Shown piece after piece: positions 14,903-21,437 of a DNA stretch of 31,744 bases. This DNA is from a virus. The first letter of the stretch is position 1. Each line of letters starts with the position of its first letter. The notes beneath the pieces are model-generated. The model was not told the origin of the DNA and did not search any database. It saw only the letters and a list, made by a program, of their open reading frames with translations. The stretch covers positions 1 through 31,744 of the IMG/VR virus record IMGVR_UViG_3300044703_000110; one strand, given 5' to 3'. The translations under genes and the position numbers were made by a program.

Positions 14903-15303
14903 GCGACCGCCACCAGCTCGCCCAGCGCCACCTCGAACAGGGGCGCCACGGCGTCGAAGGCCGGCCCGAAGTGCGGGTACGGCGGCTGGTCGTACCGGCG
15001 GCCGAGCGAGTCCACGCCGTGGAAGCCCATCTCCAGCCGGCGCCCCTGCGGCTTGTCCGTGCCGACGACGCCCCACACGGTCCCGAGCGCCGTGTCGGCC
15101 CCCGACTGCCAGCCGATGGCCCGGCGGTAGTCGCCCGTCACGGCGTTCGGCCCGGGCCGCCCCGACGCGTTGGCCTGCGCGCGCGTCGCCAGGAGCGCCG
15201 TGTAGTGGGCCACGATGCGCGGCGCGCTGACGACGGCGCGGACGCCTAGGCCCTCCAGCTCGCGGGCCGCCGCCAGGGCGTCGGACTGCATGCTCACGGC
15301 CAC
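14899..15303 (-). CDS. HK97 gp10-like neck protein
   Basis: The 134-residue protein begins MAVSMQSDALAAARELEG, then ALLATRAQANASGRPGPN, DYRRAIGWQSGAD and ends FDAVAPLFEVALGELVAVA. A helix followed by a beta part with GTDKPQGRRLEMGF and a DQPPYPHFGPAFD end is typical of HK97 gp10-like minor tail or neck proteins. The GTG at 15303 was chosen because it is exactly 6 nt after the TACCGT of a GAATCC promoter; longer starts reach into the promoter. It is the first gene after the forward cargo gene, so transcription must restart here. Confidence 0.78.
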   Translation of the reverse strand: MAVSMQSDALAAARELEGLGVRAVVSAPRIVAHYTALLATRAQANASGRPGPNAVTGDYRRAIGWQSGADTALGTVWGVVGTDKPQGRRLEMGFHGVDSLGRRYDQPPYPHFGPAFDAVAPLFEVALGELVAVA

Positions 15304-15309
15304 GCGCGC

Positions 15310-15344
15310 ACGGTACGGCCCCAGCGAGCGCGGCCCCCGGATTC
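15310..15344 (-). promoter_or_regulatory. GAATCC late promoter of the neck unit
   Basis: GAATCC (15344-15339), 23 nt, TACCGT (15315-15310), 6 nt and GTG follow on the minus strand. It lies between the forward cargo gene and the neck genes, so it restarts minus-strand transcription after the terminator at 15929-15970. Confidence 0.7.
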
Positions 15345-15401
15345 GTGGGACGATGGGGACCCGGTTGTGGTGACCGGACCCCTGACGATTGGAGAGCGGC
15401 A

Positions 15402-15929
15402 ATGAGTCGGACTACAGCGCTGGGAGTCATCCCCGGCAAGCGCCCCATAGAGCTCGCTGAGTTTCGGAATGCCCACGGCTGGGGGCCAAGCATCTGGTCG
15501 CGCCTGATGACGCACCACTGCCTTGGTGACTGGCCCTCCAACGATCTCGGCCTGCGTCGCCTCTGTGCGTCCATCGAGAGCCTGCCCGAGTGGCAGCAAG
15601 CGGCGCTCGTCCTCACCTTCGATACCGGGGTCATCCCCTTCCCCTCGTTCGGCTGGGCTGCCCAGCAGATGGAGGAGTTCGACCGTCGCCTCCCGTCTCG
15701 GGAGGGGCACGTCAATCACGTGCCGGCGATGGCAGAGCTCTTGCGGACATGCCCCGAAGTCCCGTTGTTCGGCGTGTGGGGCACCTCGGTGACGGACAAC
15801 CTCTTTGATCCGTGGGATGACGAATCTGACGCGCCAGGCTCAGGGATACCGTTCTCCGGCATGTACGTGTTAGAGCGCCACCGCCGCCTGCTCCCGACCG
15901 GCCAGATCGCTTCCCGTCAGGGGAGCTAG
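15402..15929 (+). CDS. Forward-strand cargo protein (moron), unknown function
   Basis: The 175-residue protein (MSRTTALGVIPGKRPIELAE at the start) is encoded against the direction of the whole late operon. It has a Shine-Dalgarno sequence (GGAGAG, 5 nt before ATG), unlike the leaderless genes around it, and lower GC and less biased codon use. Features include an N-terminal GWGPSIWSRLMTHHCLGDW part, a middle EWQQAALVLTFDTGV, a helix FGWAAQQMEEFDRRLP and a C-terminal VYLER-like strand. I do not recognise the family. A strong hairpin directly after its stop makes it an autonomous unit, as expected for a moron carrying a host-affecting trait such as superinfection exclusion or anti-phage defence (inference). 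Confidence 0.75.
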   Translation: MSRTTALGVIPGKRPIELAEFRNAHGWGPSIWSRLMTHHCLGDWPSNDLGLRRLCASIESLPEWQQAALVLTFDTGVIPFPSFGWAAQQMEEFDRRLPSREGHVNHVPAMAELLRTCPEVPLFGVWGTSVTDNLFDPWDDESDAPGSGIPFSGMYVLERHRRLLPTGQIASRQGS

Positions 15930-15970
15930 CCCCGCCCCCGCACCACCCGGCTCGCCGGAGGGGGCGGGGC
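15929..15970. terminator. Strong GC hairpin ending the cargo gene
   Basis: GCCCCGCCCCC (15929-15939) pairs perfectly with GGGGGCGGGGC (15960-15970) over a 20-nt loop. The left arm touches the stop codon of the forward gene. No T-run follows on either strand, so efficiency is uncertain, but the symmetric stem could stop transcription in both directions, including the minus-strand adaptor unit that ends at 15979. Confidence 0.65.
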
Positions 15971-15978
15971 CACCTCGC

Positions 15979-16386
15979 TCAGTCAGCGGGCAGCGGCGAG
16001 TCGGACTCCAGCACGAGCTGGCGGGTCAGCGCCACGGTCGCCCGGGCCACGTCGATGACGCGCAGCGGCCGGCCGACGAGCGTCGGGTCCGCCGCGCTGG
16101 ACAGCACGGTGAGGATGTCGCCGGCCTCCGGGCTGGGCGCGTCGGCGGGCAGGCGGGCGGTGATGCGCTGGCGCTCGACCGGCTGGCCGCCCCGGTCGAG
16201 GCGCTGGTCGCGCTGGCGCTGCACGCCGATGAGGCACGGCCCCTCGTACACGACGGTGGGCGGGCCCGGCGTCAGGCGCAGCGTCGTGCGGTCGAGCGCG
16301 TCGTTCGACGTGCCGGGGTCGCGGGTCAGCCGCGCTGTGTCGGTGAGGAGCCGGGCCATCGCCCGGCGCCCTGCGTCAAGTCGCAT
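15979..16386 (-). CDS. Head-tail adaptor, DUF6093-like
   Basis: The 135 residues follow the DUF6093/head-closure pattern: DTARLTRDPGTSNDALDRTT, then GPPTVVYEGPCLIGVQ, a GGQPVERQRITARLPAD strand, GDILTVLSSAADPTLVGRPL and RVIDVARATVALTRQLVLE. Such small beta-barrel proteins close the head and form the tail attachment surface. The ATG at 16386 overlaps the previous gene by 11 bases; an alternative ATG at 16359 gives MARLLTDTARL and may be the real start. It is the last gene of the adaptor unit, followed by the bidirectional hairpin. Confidence 0.75.
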   Translation of the reverse strand: MRLDAGRRAMARLLTDTARLTRDPGTSNDALDRTTLRLTPGPPTVVYEGPCLIGVQRQRDQRLDRGGQPVERQRITARLPADAPSPEAGDILTVLSSAADPTLVGRPLRVIDVARATVALTRQLVLESDSPLPAD

Positions 16387-16741
16387 CGGCCACCATGGCG
16401 GCCATCGCCGCCAGCACGGCGCGCGTCATCGGCGCCTCGCCATCCTCGTAGCCCAGCGACTCCAGCGCCACGCGCTCGAGCTCCACCGGGTCGAGGGCCG
16501 AGAGGAACGCCCGCACGGCCTGGCGCTGGTCGAGGTCGCGCACCACGTGCACGACGCCCTCGCCCTCGACCGCCACGTCGCCGTCGAGCTCCAGGTAGAC
16601 GCGCGTGGGCTGGCCCATCTCCGACTTGACGGCCACGGACCGCAGGGCCTCGCGCGCCGCGGGCGCCAGCGGCTCGCCGTCGACCTCGACCACCGTGGCC
16701 GGCCCGCCCACGACGGGGGCCACTATGCGGAAGGCCGTCAC
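16376..16741 (-). CDS. Phage structural-region protein, unknown
   Basis: The 121-residue acidic protein reads VTAFRIVAPVVGGPATVVEV at the start, with LRSVAVKSEMGQPTRVYLEL in the middle and DGDVAVEGEGVVHVVRDL following. The PTRVYLELxGDVxVEGEGVVxVV segment is one I have seen in actinophage head-tail regions. The C-terminal helices (ELERVALESLGYEDGE and TRAVLAAMAAMVAD) are alanine-rich. The GTG start overlaps the previous stop as GTGA. It probably takes part in head completion or is a small assembly factor; no specific function can be given. Confidence 0.6.
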   Translation of the reverse strand: MTAFRIVAPVVGGPATVVEVDGEPLAPAAREALRSVAVKSEMGQPTRVYLELDGDVAVEGEGVVHVVRDLDQRQAVRAFLSALDPVELERVALESLGYEDGEAPMTRAVLAAMAAMVADAT

Positions 16742-16959
16742 CCCAGCCCCCTCATGGCGTTGGCCAGCATGCGCACCGTCGCCATGCCCGGCTGGTGGCC
16801 GACGTGCCACGACGGGCAGAAGATGCACGGGTAGGCGTCGACGCGCTCGCCGCGCTCGCGCATGGCGGCCGCCACGCCACGGGCCGCGCTGGCGCCGTAG
16901 GCGCGCTTGCCGTCGCACGACCGTCGGCGGTGGCGCTCCAGGACGGCGGCCGGGCTCAT
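16738..16959 (-). CDS. Small zinc-binding protein (CxxC-WHVGH)
   Basis: The 73 residues contain SCDGKRAYGASAARGVAAAM, then YPCIFCPSWHVGH. A Cys near residue 15, a CxxC pair and a downstream His form a likely zinc site. Proteins with the pattern C-x-KR-x-Y...A...M...Y-C-xx-C-xxWHxGH are very common as short phage or plasmid genes in actinobacteria; their function is unknown, but nucleic acid binding is plausible. The ATG overlaps the previous stop (ATGA), and its stop overlaps the next start (GTGA), so it is locked into the unit. Confidence 0.7.
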   Translation of the reverse strand: MSPAAVLERHRRRSCDGKRAYGASAARGVAAAMRERGERVDAYPCIFCPSWHVGHQPGMATVRMLANAMRGLG

Positions 16960-17123
16960 GGGCCGACGGCCTCCAGGTCCTCGCACAGCACGCCAGCCTC
17001 GATGCCCTCGGCGTCCCAGCGCACGACGACCGTGTAGGCGATGGCCTCGACCACCGTGCCCACGGCGTCCCACTCCGGGTGCCGCACGCGGTCACCCGGC
17101 TCGAACGGGTTGCCGGTCACCAT
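16956..17123 (-). CDS. Small SH3/KOW-like beta-barrel protein
   Basis: The 55 residues read MVTGNPFEPGDRVRHPEWDA at the start, then GTVVEAIAYTVVVRWDAEG and end LCEDLEAVGP. The GDRVRHPxxDxxGTVV...VxWD...DLE pattern is that of small SH3/KOW-like barrels, often nucleic-acid or protein adaptors. It is shorter than most gene-finder limits but is tightly bound: its stop overlaps the next start as ATGA, and its ATG overlaps the stop of a 10-codon leader frame (17149-17117). It lies in the head-tail adaptor unit; function is unknown. Confidence 0.7.
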   Translation of the reverse strand: MVTGNPFEPGDRVRHPEWDAVGTVVEAIAYTVVVRWDAEGIEAGVLCEDLEAVGP

Positions 17124-17149
17124 GGCGCCCTCGCCGCCGCTGCGTCCAT
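17117..17149 (-). CDS. Ten-codon leader frame overlapping the next start
   Basis: ATG at 17149 lies exactly 6 nt after the TACGTT box of a GAATCC promoter, where the other units have their first gene. It encodes only MDAAAARAPW and stops at 17117. Its last codons, CCA TGG TGA, contain the ATG of the following 55-residue gene. It may be a translated leader that feeds ribosomes into that gene, or an accident of the promoter geometry. Confidence 0.35.
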   Translation of the reverse strand: MDAAAARAPW

Positions 17150-17155
17150 GGCCGG

Positions 17156-17190
17156 AACGTACGGGCGCGCCCGCGGCGCCAGTCGGATTC
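17156..17190 (-). promoter_or_regulatory. GAATCC late promoter of the adaptor unit
   Basis: GAATCC (17190-17185), 23 nt, TACGTT (17161-17156), 6 nt and ATG (17149) follow on the minus strand, directly after the stop of the MuF-like gene. The unit it heads runs to 15979. Confidence 0.68.
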
Positions 17191-17192
17191 CC

Positions 17193-18020
17193 CTACCCCG
17201 CCACCCCCACGTCGGCCGACCCGAGGGGCGTGGCCGCCGCCGCCTCCGTGTCAGACGTGATGTCCGGGCGGGCGCCGAAGCTGCGCTGGCACCGGGGGTG
17301 GCTGATGGCCTGGCCCGCGCACTCGTCGGCCGAGCGGATTGTCCCGTCGGCCGTGTCCGGGTCGTCGTGCGAGCCCCATCCGCAGCCCGCCCCATCCCTG
17401 ACCTCGAAATACTCGATGCCGAATGCCCGCCCGTGGTTGATGGCCCCCGCGTTGTACGCCACGGCCGACTTGGACCGGACCGCCATGTCCGCGTACTCGG
17501 CCAGCCCGTGGCGCGAGCCGTCCGCGTAGACCACGGCCGCCAGCCCCCGCTCGCGCAGCGCGGCCGCCGCCACTCGCGCCCCCTGCACGGCCGTGCGGCC
17601 CTCGGACAGCACCGACAGCGTGGACGAGCGCATCACCTCGCGCACCAGTCGCCTGGCGTCAGCGCGCACGAACGCCGTGGCCGACAGCAGGTCGTCGTAC
17701 AGGTCCTGCGCCAGCACGGCCACCGCGTCGACGTGCGGCTGCGACCACGAGAAGCCGATGCCCACCTGCCCCGCCATCGCCCGCGCCCCCATGTCGTAGG
17801 CGAGCGGGAAGGCGTGCGACACCCACTGGGCCGCCTGGGCGTCGAGATCGTCCATCGTGGACTCGATGGACGCCCGCAGCCCCTCTAGGCGGCGGCGCTG
17901 GCGGGCGAGGGCCGGGCCCTGCGCCAGCGCGGCCAGCGACGCGGTGACGGACGCCCATGCGTCGTCGTACGCCTGGCGCAGGGCCTCCGACGCGGCCAGC
18001 ACCTCGGCCGGCTGGGGCAC
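17193..18020 (-). CDS. MuF-like minor head protein
   Basis: This 275-residue protein resembles the SPP1 gp7/Mu gpF and Phage_min_cap2-type minor head proteins, which enter the capsid with the DNA or sit at the portal. The first 120 residues are helical (EALRQAYDDAWASVTASL, then DLYDDLLSATAFVRADARRL). The C-terminal half has MAVRSKSAVAYNAGAINHGR and the signature run CGWGSHDDPDTADGTIR ... ISHPRCQRSF, where Cys and His residues may bind metal. It is placed late in the head unit instead of next to the portal, which is unusual. The GTG start directly follows the TGA of the previous gene. Confidence 0.75.
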   Translation of the reverse strand: MPQPAEVLAASEALRQAYDDAWASVTASLAALAQGPALARQRRRLEGLRASIESTMDDLDAQAAQWVSHAFPLAYDMGARAMAGQVGIGFSWSQPHVDAVAVLAQDLYDDLLSATAFVRADARRLVREVMRSSTLSVLSEGRTAVQGARVAAAALRERGLAAVVYADGSRHGLAEYADMAVRSKSAVAYNAGAINHGRAFGIEYFEVRDGAGCGWGSHDDPDTADGTIRSADECAGQAISHPRCQRSFGARPDITSDTEAAAATPLGSADVGVAG

Positions 18021-18359
18021 TCACCGCTCCCGGTCGGGCCGCACCAGCCGCGCCACGCCGAGCCCGCCCGAGCGCCCGTCGAGCGCGGCGAGGGCGTCCG
18101 CGTGCTCGGCCCGCAGCCGCGTCGCCTGGGACTGGAGCTCCGTGATGTTGGCCGACCAGTCGAGCGTCGCGTCGCCCTGGGCGTTGAGCACCGCCGGGTC
18201 GGCCAGCATGTCGGCCAGCCGCGCCTGGACGACGTAGAGCGCCACGCCCGCAACGGTGCCCATGTCCTCGTGGATGTCGTCGAGGTCGGCGTCGCTGGGC
18301 GGCGCGGTCGAGCCGACCTCGGCGCGGATGGCGCGGATCTGAGAGGCCGAGAGCGTCAT
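18021..18359 (-). CDS. Head-tail connector-like protein
   Basis: The 112 residues begin MTLSASQIRAIRAEVGSTAP and contain DLDDIHEDMGTVAGVALYVV, then QARLADMLADPAVLNAQGD and a coiled C-terminal helix ending in a basic VARLVRPDRER. A helical protein with a conserved RAxVGSxPxDxxL start, a LADPAxxxxxGD motif and a LVRPxR end is a usual companion of head completion genes in actinophages, probably gp6/gp15-like. It abuts the MuF-like gene (TGA|GTG). Confidence 0.65.
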   Translation of the reverse strand: MTLSASQIRAIRAEVGSTAPPSDADLDDIHEDMGTVAGVALYVVQARLADMLADPAVLNAQGDATLDWSANITELQSQATRLRAEHADALAALDGRSGGLGVARLVRPDRER

Positions 18360-18413
18360 AGGGCTGCCCCCCGGCGCGGCGTGCGGCCCGCGGCGCGCGG
18401 CCAGCGCACGAAC

Positions 18414-18689
18414 TCAGGATGCGGGGGCATCGTCACCCTCCTGGGGGGCGGCGGCCTCGGCCGTGTCCAGCGCCTGGAGCTCGTCGAGCGCCGAGCCGTG
18501 GGCGGCGTCGATGATGCCCATGGCCTCGTCGCATCTCCCGATCTCGTCCGTGGTCCCCGTGCTCGTGTCGCCCGTGGCGACGAGGGCCGCCTTGTTCAAT
18601 TCGTGGCCGTAGAACTCGGCCTCGTATTGCGTCAGGCGCTGCTCGAGCATCGCCTTGCGCTGCGTGACGGTCAGGCGCGTGAACTCCAT
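18414..18689 (-). CDS. Small helical protein after the fibre gene
   Basis: The 91-residue acidic protein begins MEFTRLTVTQRKAMLEQRLT and is helical throughout (QYEAEFYGHELNKAALVATG, then ALDELQALDTAEAAAPQEG). The ATG at 18689 follows GGGGGG-ACC-TGACC, with the Shine-Dalgarno sequence partly formed by the previous stop region. Many phages carry a short coiled-coil protein after a fibre gene, such as a fibre chaperone or a cap protein, and this one has fitting size and charge. I do not recognise the family. About 54 bases without a gene separate it from the next start. Confidence 0.6.
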   Translation of the reverse strand: MEFTRLTVTQRKAMLEQRLTQYEAEFYGHELNKAALVATGDTSTGTTDEIGRCDEAMGIIDAAHGSALDELQALDTAEAAAPQEGDDAPAS

Positions 18690-18702
18690 GGTCAGGTCCC
18701 CC

Positions 18703-20700
18703 CTAGTAGTAGGCGAGCTGGCGAGCCACGCCACCAATGGTCACCGTGGCGTAGCCGGCGGGCAGGGCAGGAAGCACGCCCGCTGCCCCGGCCGCCGGCG
18801 CCACGAGCGTCGTGGTCGGGGCGAACGACAGCCCACCGGGCATCGTCAGCAGCGCTGGCGTGAACGTGTACGTGTTGGCCCCGCTTGAGTCCTGGATCCA
18901 CACGGTGGCGCCCGGCGCCGCCGCCCGGATGGCGAGGTTGGACCCCGAGGTGAACATGCCGCCCGAGACGCCACTGGAACCGCCAAAGCCATACCCGGCC
19001 GAGCCGAGGACGCTGATGCCCCCTCCGGCGAGCACCCGTGCCAGCACACCTCCGCCCGAGTCCGTGATCTGGAGAATGTCGGCGCTCTGGGAGGGCTCGG
19101 CCTGCAGTTTGACCGTCACTCGTGACGCCGAGTTGGAGCGGAACAGCCATCCCAGCGTCCCCGGCTGGGCGTAGGGCAGGTTGCTGGCGTTGCCCTGGAA
19201 CTGCGAGGACCTGACGATGCCGCCGCTGCTGATGGACGCCAGCACCGTCGCCGCTGAGTCCTGCGCTTGGACTATGTCGCCCGTCTGCGCAGCTTGGGCG
19301 CGGACGACGAGGCCGACCCCACTCGCCGTGTTGGGGCGAACCCCCAACTGCCCGCCGATGTCGACGCTCGTCCCCAGGCCCATGCGCCCGCCTGGCCCCA
19401 CGAAGCCCATCACCGCGCCGAGCTGGTCCTGCCATTCGAGGGGGTTGGCCGACTGGGTCGCCGAGTTGCGCCGCAGCACCAGGCCCTTGTTGGCGTCGGC
19501 CTGCGTGAGCACGGCTAGGCCGCCCGCGTCGTAGTTGGTCATCAACACGGCCATCAACGGAGTGACGGACCCGAAGCTCGGGCTGCGCATCGACCCGTCG
19601 GGTCCCACGGAGGCCAGCACGGCCGCCGCCGACGACTGCCACTGGTCGATGTCGCCCACCTGGGCAGCCAGCGCCCGCTTGATGACGGCCGCGGCCGAGA
19701 CGGTGGGCGCCTGTGCCACGACCCCGCCGGTGAACGTCTTGGCCCCCGCCACCGTCTCGGTGCCGGTGACATGCACGACGCTGGCATCGTTCGCCTTGGT
19801 GGCATCGGCGGCGGCCCGGGCGGCGGCCTCGGCATCGAGCTCAGCCTGGGTCGCCGGGTCGAAGGACAGCTTCGGGATGGTCACTGAGCCGTCGACTGGG
19901 ACTCGCTGGTCGGCGAGCCTGGCGTCGTTGCCGGCGACGGCCTGCTGTCCGCCGGGGCCAAGGGTGCGCAGCGACGGCGTGGCAGCGGCTGCGTCCGCTG
20001 GCAGGACGACGGCGCCTGTCAGCCCATCGACGGAGGTGACCACGTCGGCCGGGGTGAGGAGCTCCTGCCAGTCCGCCAGCGCCGTGGGGTCGTCTGCGGC
20101 GAGGATGAGCGACTTGCGCACGTCCGAGCGCACGGCGACATCGCCGCGCTGCGCGGGAAGCGCCAGCATGGCGGCCTGTGACGCGACGGGGAAGGTGTCA
20201 GTTATGGCGATGGCCGGCAATTGGGCGGCCGGGACCCTGGAGCCGGCGTCGAGCGTCGCCACGCCGTTGGGGGCGCCCCGCTGCGCCAGGGGGGTCAGCA
20301 GCGCGTCGGCTGCCGAGCGCGCCGCCGCCTCGGCCGTGTCGCCCGCGGCCCGCGATGCCGCCTCAGCCACGTCCCCGCCGTCTGCGTGGGAGGCTGCCGC
20401 CTCCAGGGTCGCGGCATCGCCCGCGACGCGGTCCGCCACCTCGTCGGCGAAGCGGCTGTCATCCCCGGCTGCCACTGTGCCTGGCGTCGTCCCGACCAGG
20501 ACGCCGATGGCCCGTGTGGGGGCGTCGTAGGTGGCGGGCGCCGTGGCTGACACGACGCCAGTCGGGCCGGTGGGGCCTTCGACTCCAGGCTGGCCGGGCG
20601 GGCCCTCGGGGCCGTCGCCACCAGGCGGCCCGGGCGGGCCCGGCGCGGTGACCCTGACGACCGCCACCGGCTCGCGCACGACGATCACCCGGTCCGTCAT
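18703..20700 (-). CDS. Collagen-like fibre protein (head or tail fibre)
   Basis: This 665-residue protein starts MTDRVIVVREPVAVVRVTA, followed by a Gly-X-Y collagen-like stretch (about residues 20-49, PGPPGPPGGDGPEGPPGQPG and more). Helical alanine-rich parts and a long beta-rich C-terminus follow. The C-terminus repeats a unit of the type DIxQxxDSxxxVLAxVxxxG at about residues 360, 480 and 560, as in trimeric fibre shafts, and ends GYATVTIGGVARQLAYY. Such proteins form trimers that contact the host or mucus. Tail fibres normally follow the tape measure; this one sits among head genes, right after the capsid, so it may be a capsid fibre. The ATG overlaps the previous stop (ATGA). Confidence 0.82.
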   Translation of the reverse strand: MTDRVIVVREPVAVVRVTAPGPPGPPGGDGPEGPPGQPGVEGPTGPTGVVSATAPATYDAPTRAIGVLVGTTPGTVAAGDDSRFADEVADRVAGDAATLEAAASHADGGDVAEAASRAAGDTAEAAARSAADALLTPLAQRGAPNGVATLDAGSRVPAAQLPAIAITDTFPVASQAAMLALPAQRGDVAVRSDVRKSLILAADDPTALADWQELLTPADVVTSVDGLTGAVVLPADAAAATPSLRTLGPGGQQAVAGNDARLADQRVPVDGSVTIPKLSFDPATQAELDAEAAARAAADATKANDASVVHVTGTETVAGAKTFTGGVVAQAPTVSAAAVIKRALAAQVGDIDQWQSSAAAVLASVGPDGSMRSPSFGSVTPLMAVLMTNYDAGGLAVLTQADANKGLVLRRNSATQSANPLEWQDQLGAVMGFVGPGGRMGLGTSVDIGGQLGVRPNTASGVGLVVRAQAAQTGDIVQAQDSAATVLASISSGGIVRSSQFQGNASNLPYAQPGTLGWLFRSNSASRVTVKLQAEPSQSADILQITDSGGGVLARVLAGGGISVLGSAGYGFGGSSGVSGGMFTSGSNLAIRAAAPGATVWIQDSSGANTYTFTPALLTMPGGLSFAPTTTLVAPAAGAAGVLPALPAGYATVTIGGVARQLAYY

Positions 20701-21077
20701 GGCAGCGTCACCTGCCTCTCCAGCGCGACGGCGCCCGCCACGAGGGGGCACGGCACGCCGCCGGACAGCAGCTCGACGTCGTACCAGCCCGGCCGGCGCA
20801 TGGCCGCCGTGGCGGCGTCCGACGCGTACAGCTCGACGTCGTTCGAGTCGAGTGCAACGTCGGCGGGCGTCGCGTCCCGGGGGCCGACGGTCACCCGGAG
20901 CGTGAGCAGCAGCTCCCCGCCCGGCCGGGTGCGGACCTGGGAGCGGCCCTCCCAGCCGGTGAGGTCGATGGGCGTCGCCCCGTCGGGCTCGAAGTACGAG
21001 AGGACGCGCCGGAACGGGGCGCCCTGGCGGATCGTGATGTCGTACGCGCCGCCCGCGAGCACGATGGGCTCGGCCAT
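20697..21077 (-). CDS. Beta-rich protein ahead of the fibre
   Basis: The 126 residues read MAEPIVLAGGAYDITIRQGA, then PFRRVLSYFEPDGATPIDLT, GWEGRSQVRTRPGGELLLTL and PGWYDVELLSGGVPCPLVAG. This YDITIxQGAxFRRxxxx...IDLTGWxxRxQVR pattern is known from phage proteins that resemble the upper baseplate/fibre-carrier (BppU) N-terminal domain. Coupling to the fibre gene (ATGA overlap) suggests the two proteins work together, this one as the attachment base for the fibre. It follows the capsid and connector genes, so the attachment site may be on the head. The start ATG at 21077 has a weak Shine-Dalgarno sequence. Confidence 0.68.
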   Translation of the reverse strand: MAEPIVLAGGAYDITIRQGAPFRRVLSYFEPDGATPIDLTGWEGRSQVRTRPGGELLLTLRVTVGPRDATPADVALDSNDVELYASDAATAAMRRPGWYDVELLSGGVPCPLVAGAVALERQVTLP

Positions 21078-21089
21078 GGCCGCTCGGCG

Positions 21090-21437
21090 CTACTCGCCCG
21101 ACGCGATGGCTTCGAGCTGGTCGACGAGCGTCGTGCGCGGCCTGTCCCGCCCGGACTCGGCGAGGAGCGCGCTGCGCGCCCGCCCGGCGTCGTCGCCCAC
21201 CCAGCGCAGCACGTCGTCGACCGTGCCCCCGCCCGGGTGCCCGCCATCGGCCTCGCCGCCGCCGGGCGGGGCCGATGGTGCCTGCTCGCTCGCGTCGGCC
21301 GGCGCGAGCGCCGCCGGGTTGGTCACCAGCGCCTCGGCCCAGTCGGGCAGCTCGGTCCCGGCCACGAGCGAGACGCGCTCGCGCGTGCCCGGGTGGTACA
21401 CGTGCACGGTGCTGGCCAGCGCCTTGCCCATCGTCAC
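21090..21437 (-). CDS. Head-region protein with C-terminal helical module
   Basis: The 115-residue protein has an N-terminal beta part (VHVYHPGTRERVSLVAGTEL, then PDWAEALVTNP), a flexible Ala/Pro/Gly linker (about 48-72), and a C-terminal module TVDDVLRWVGDDAGRARSAL to TTLVDQLEAIASG. This VDDVLxWVGDDxxRAxxALxAE...R..L...L module is common in small actinophage head proteins; it may mediate binding to other virion subunits. The GTG overlaps the capsid gene stop (GTGA), with an in-frame ATG two codons later. The HxPxTxExxxxxxGxxxPDWA start is typical of the connector gene next to lambda-E-like capsids. Confidence 0.7.
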   Translation of the reverse strand: MTMGKALASTVHVYHPGTRERVSLVAGTELPDWAEALVTNPAALAPADASEQAPSAPPGGGEADGGHPGGGTVDDVLRWVGDDAGRARSALLAESGRDRPRTTLVDQLEAIASGE

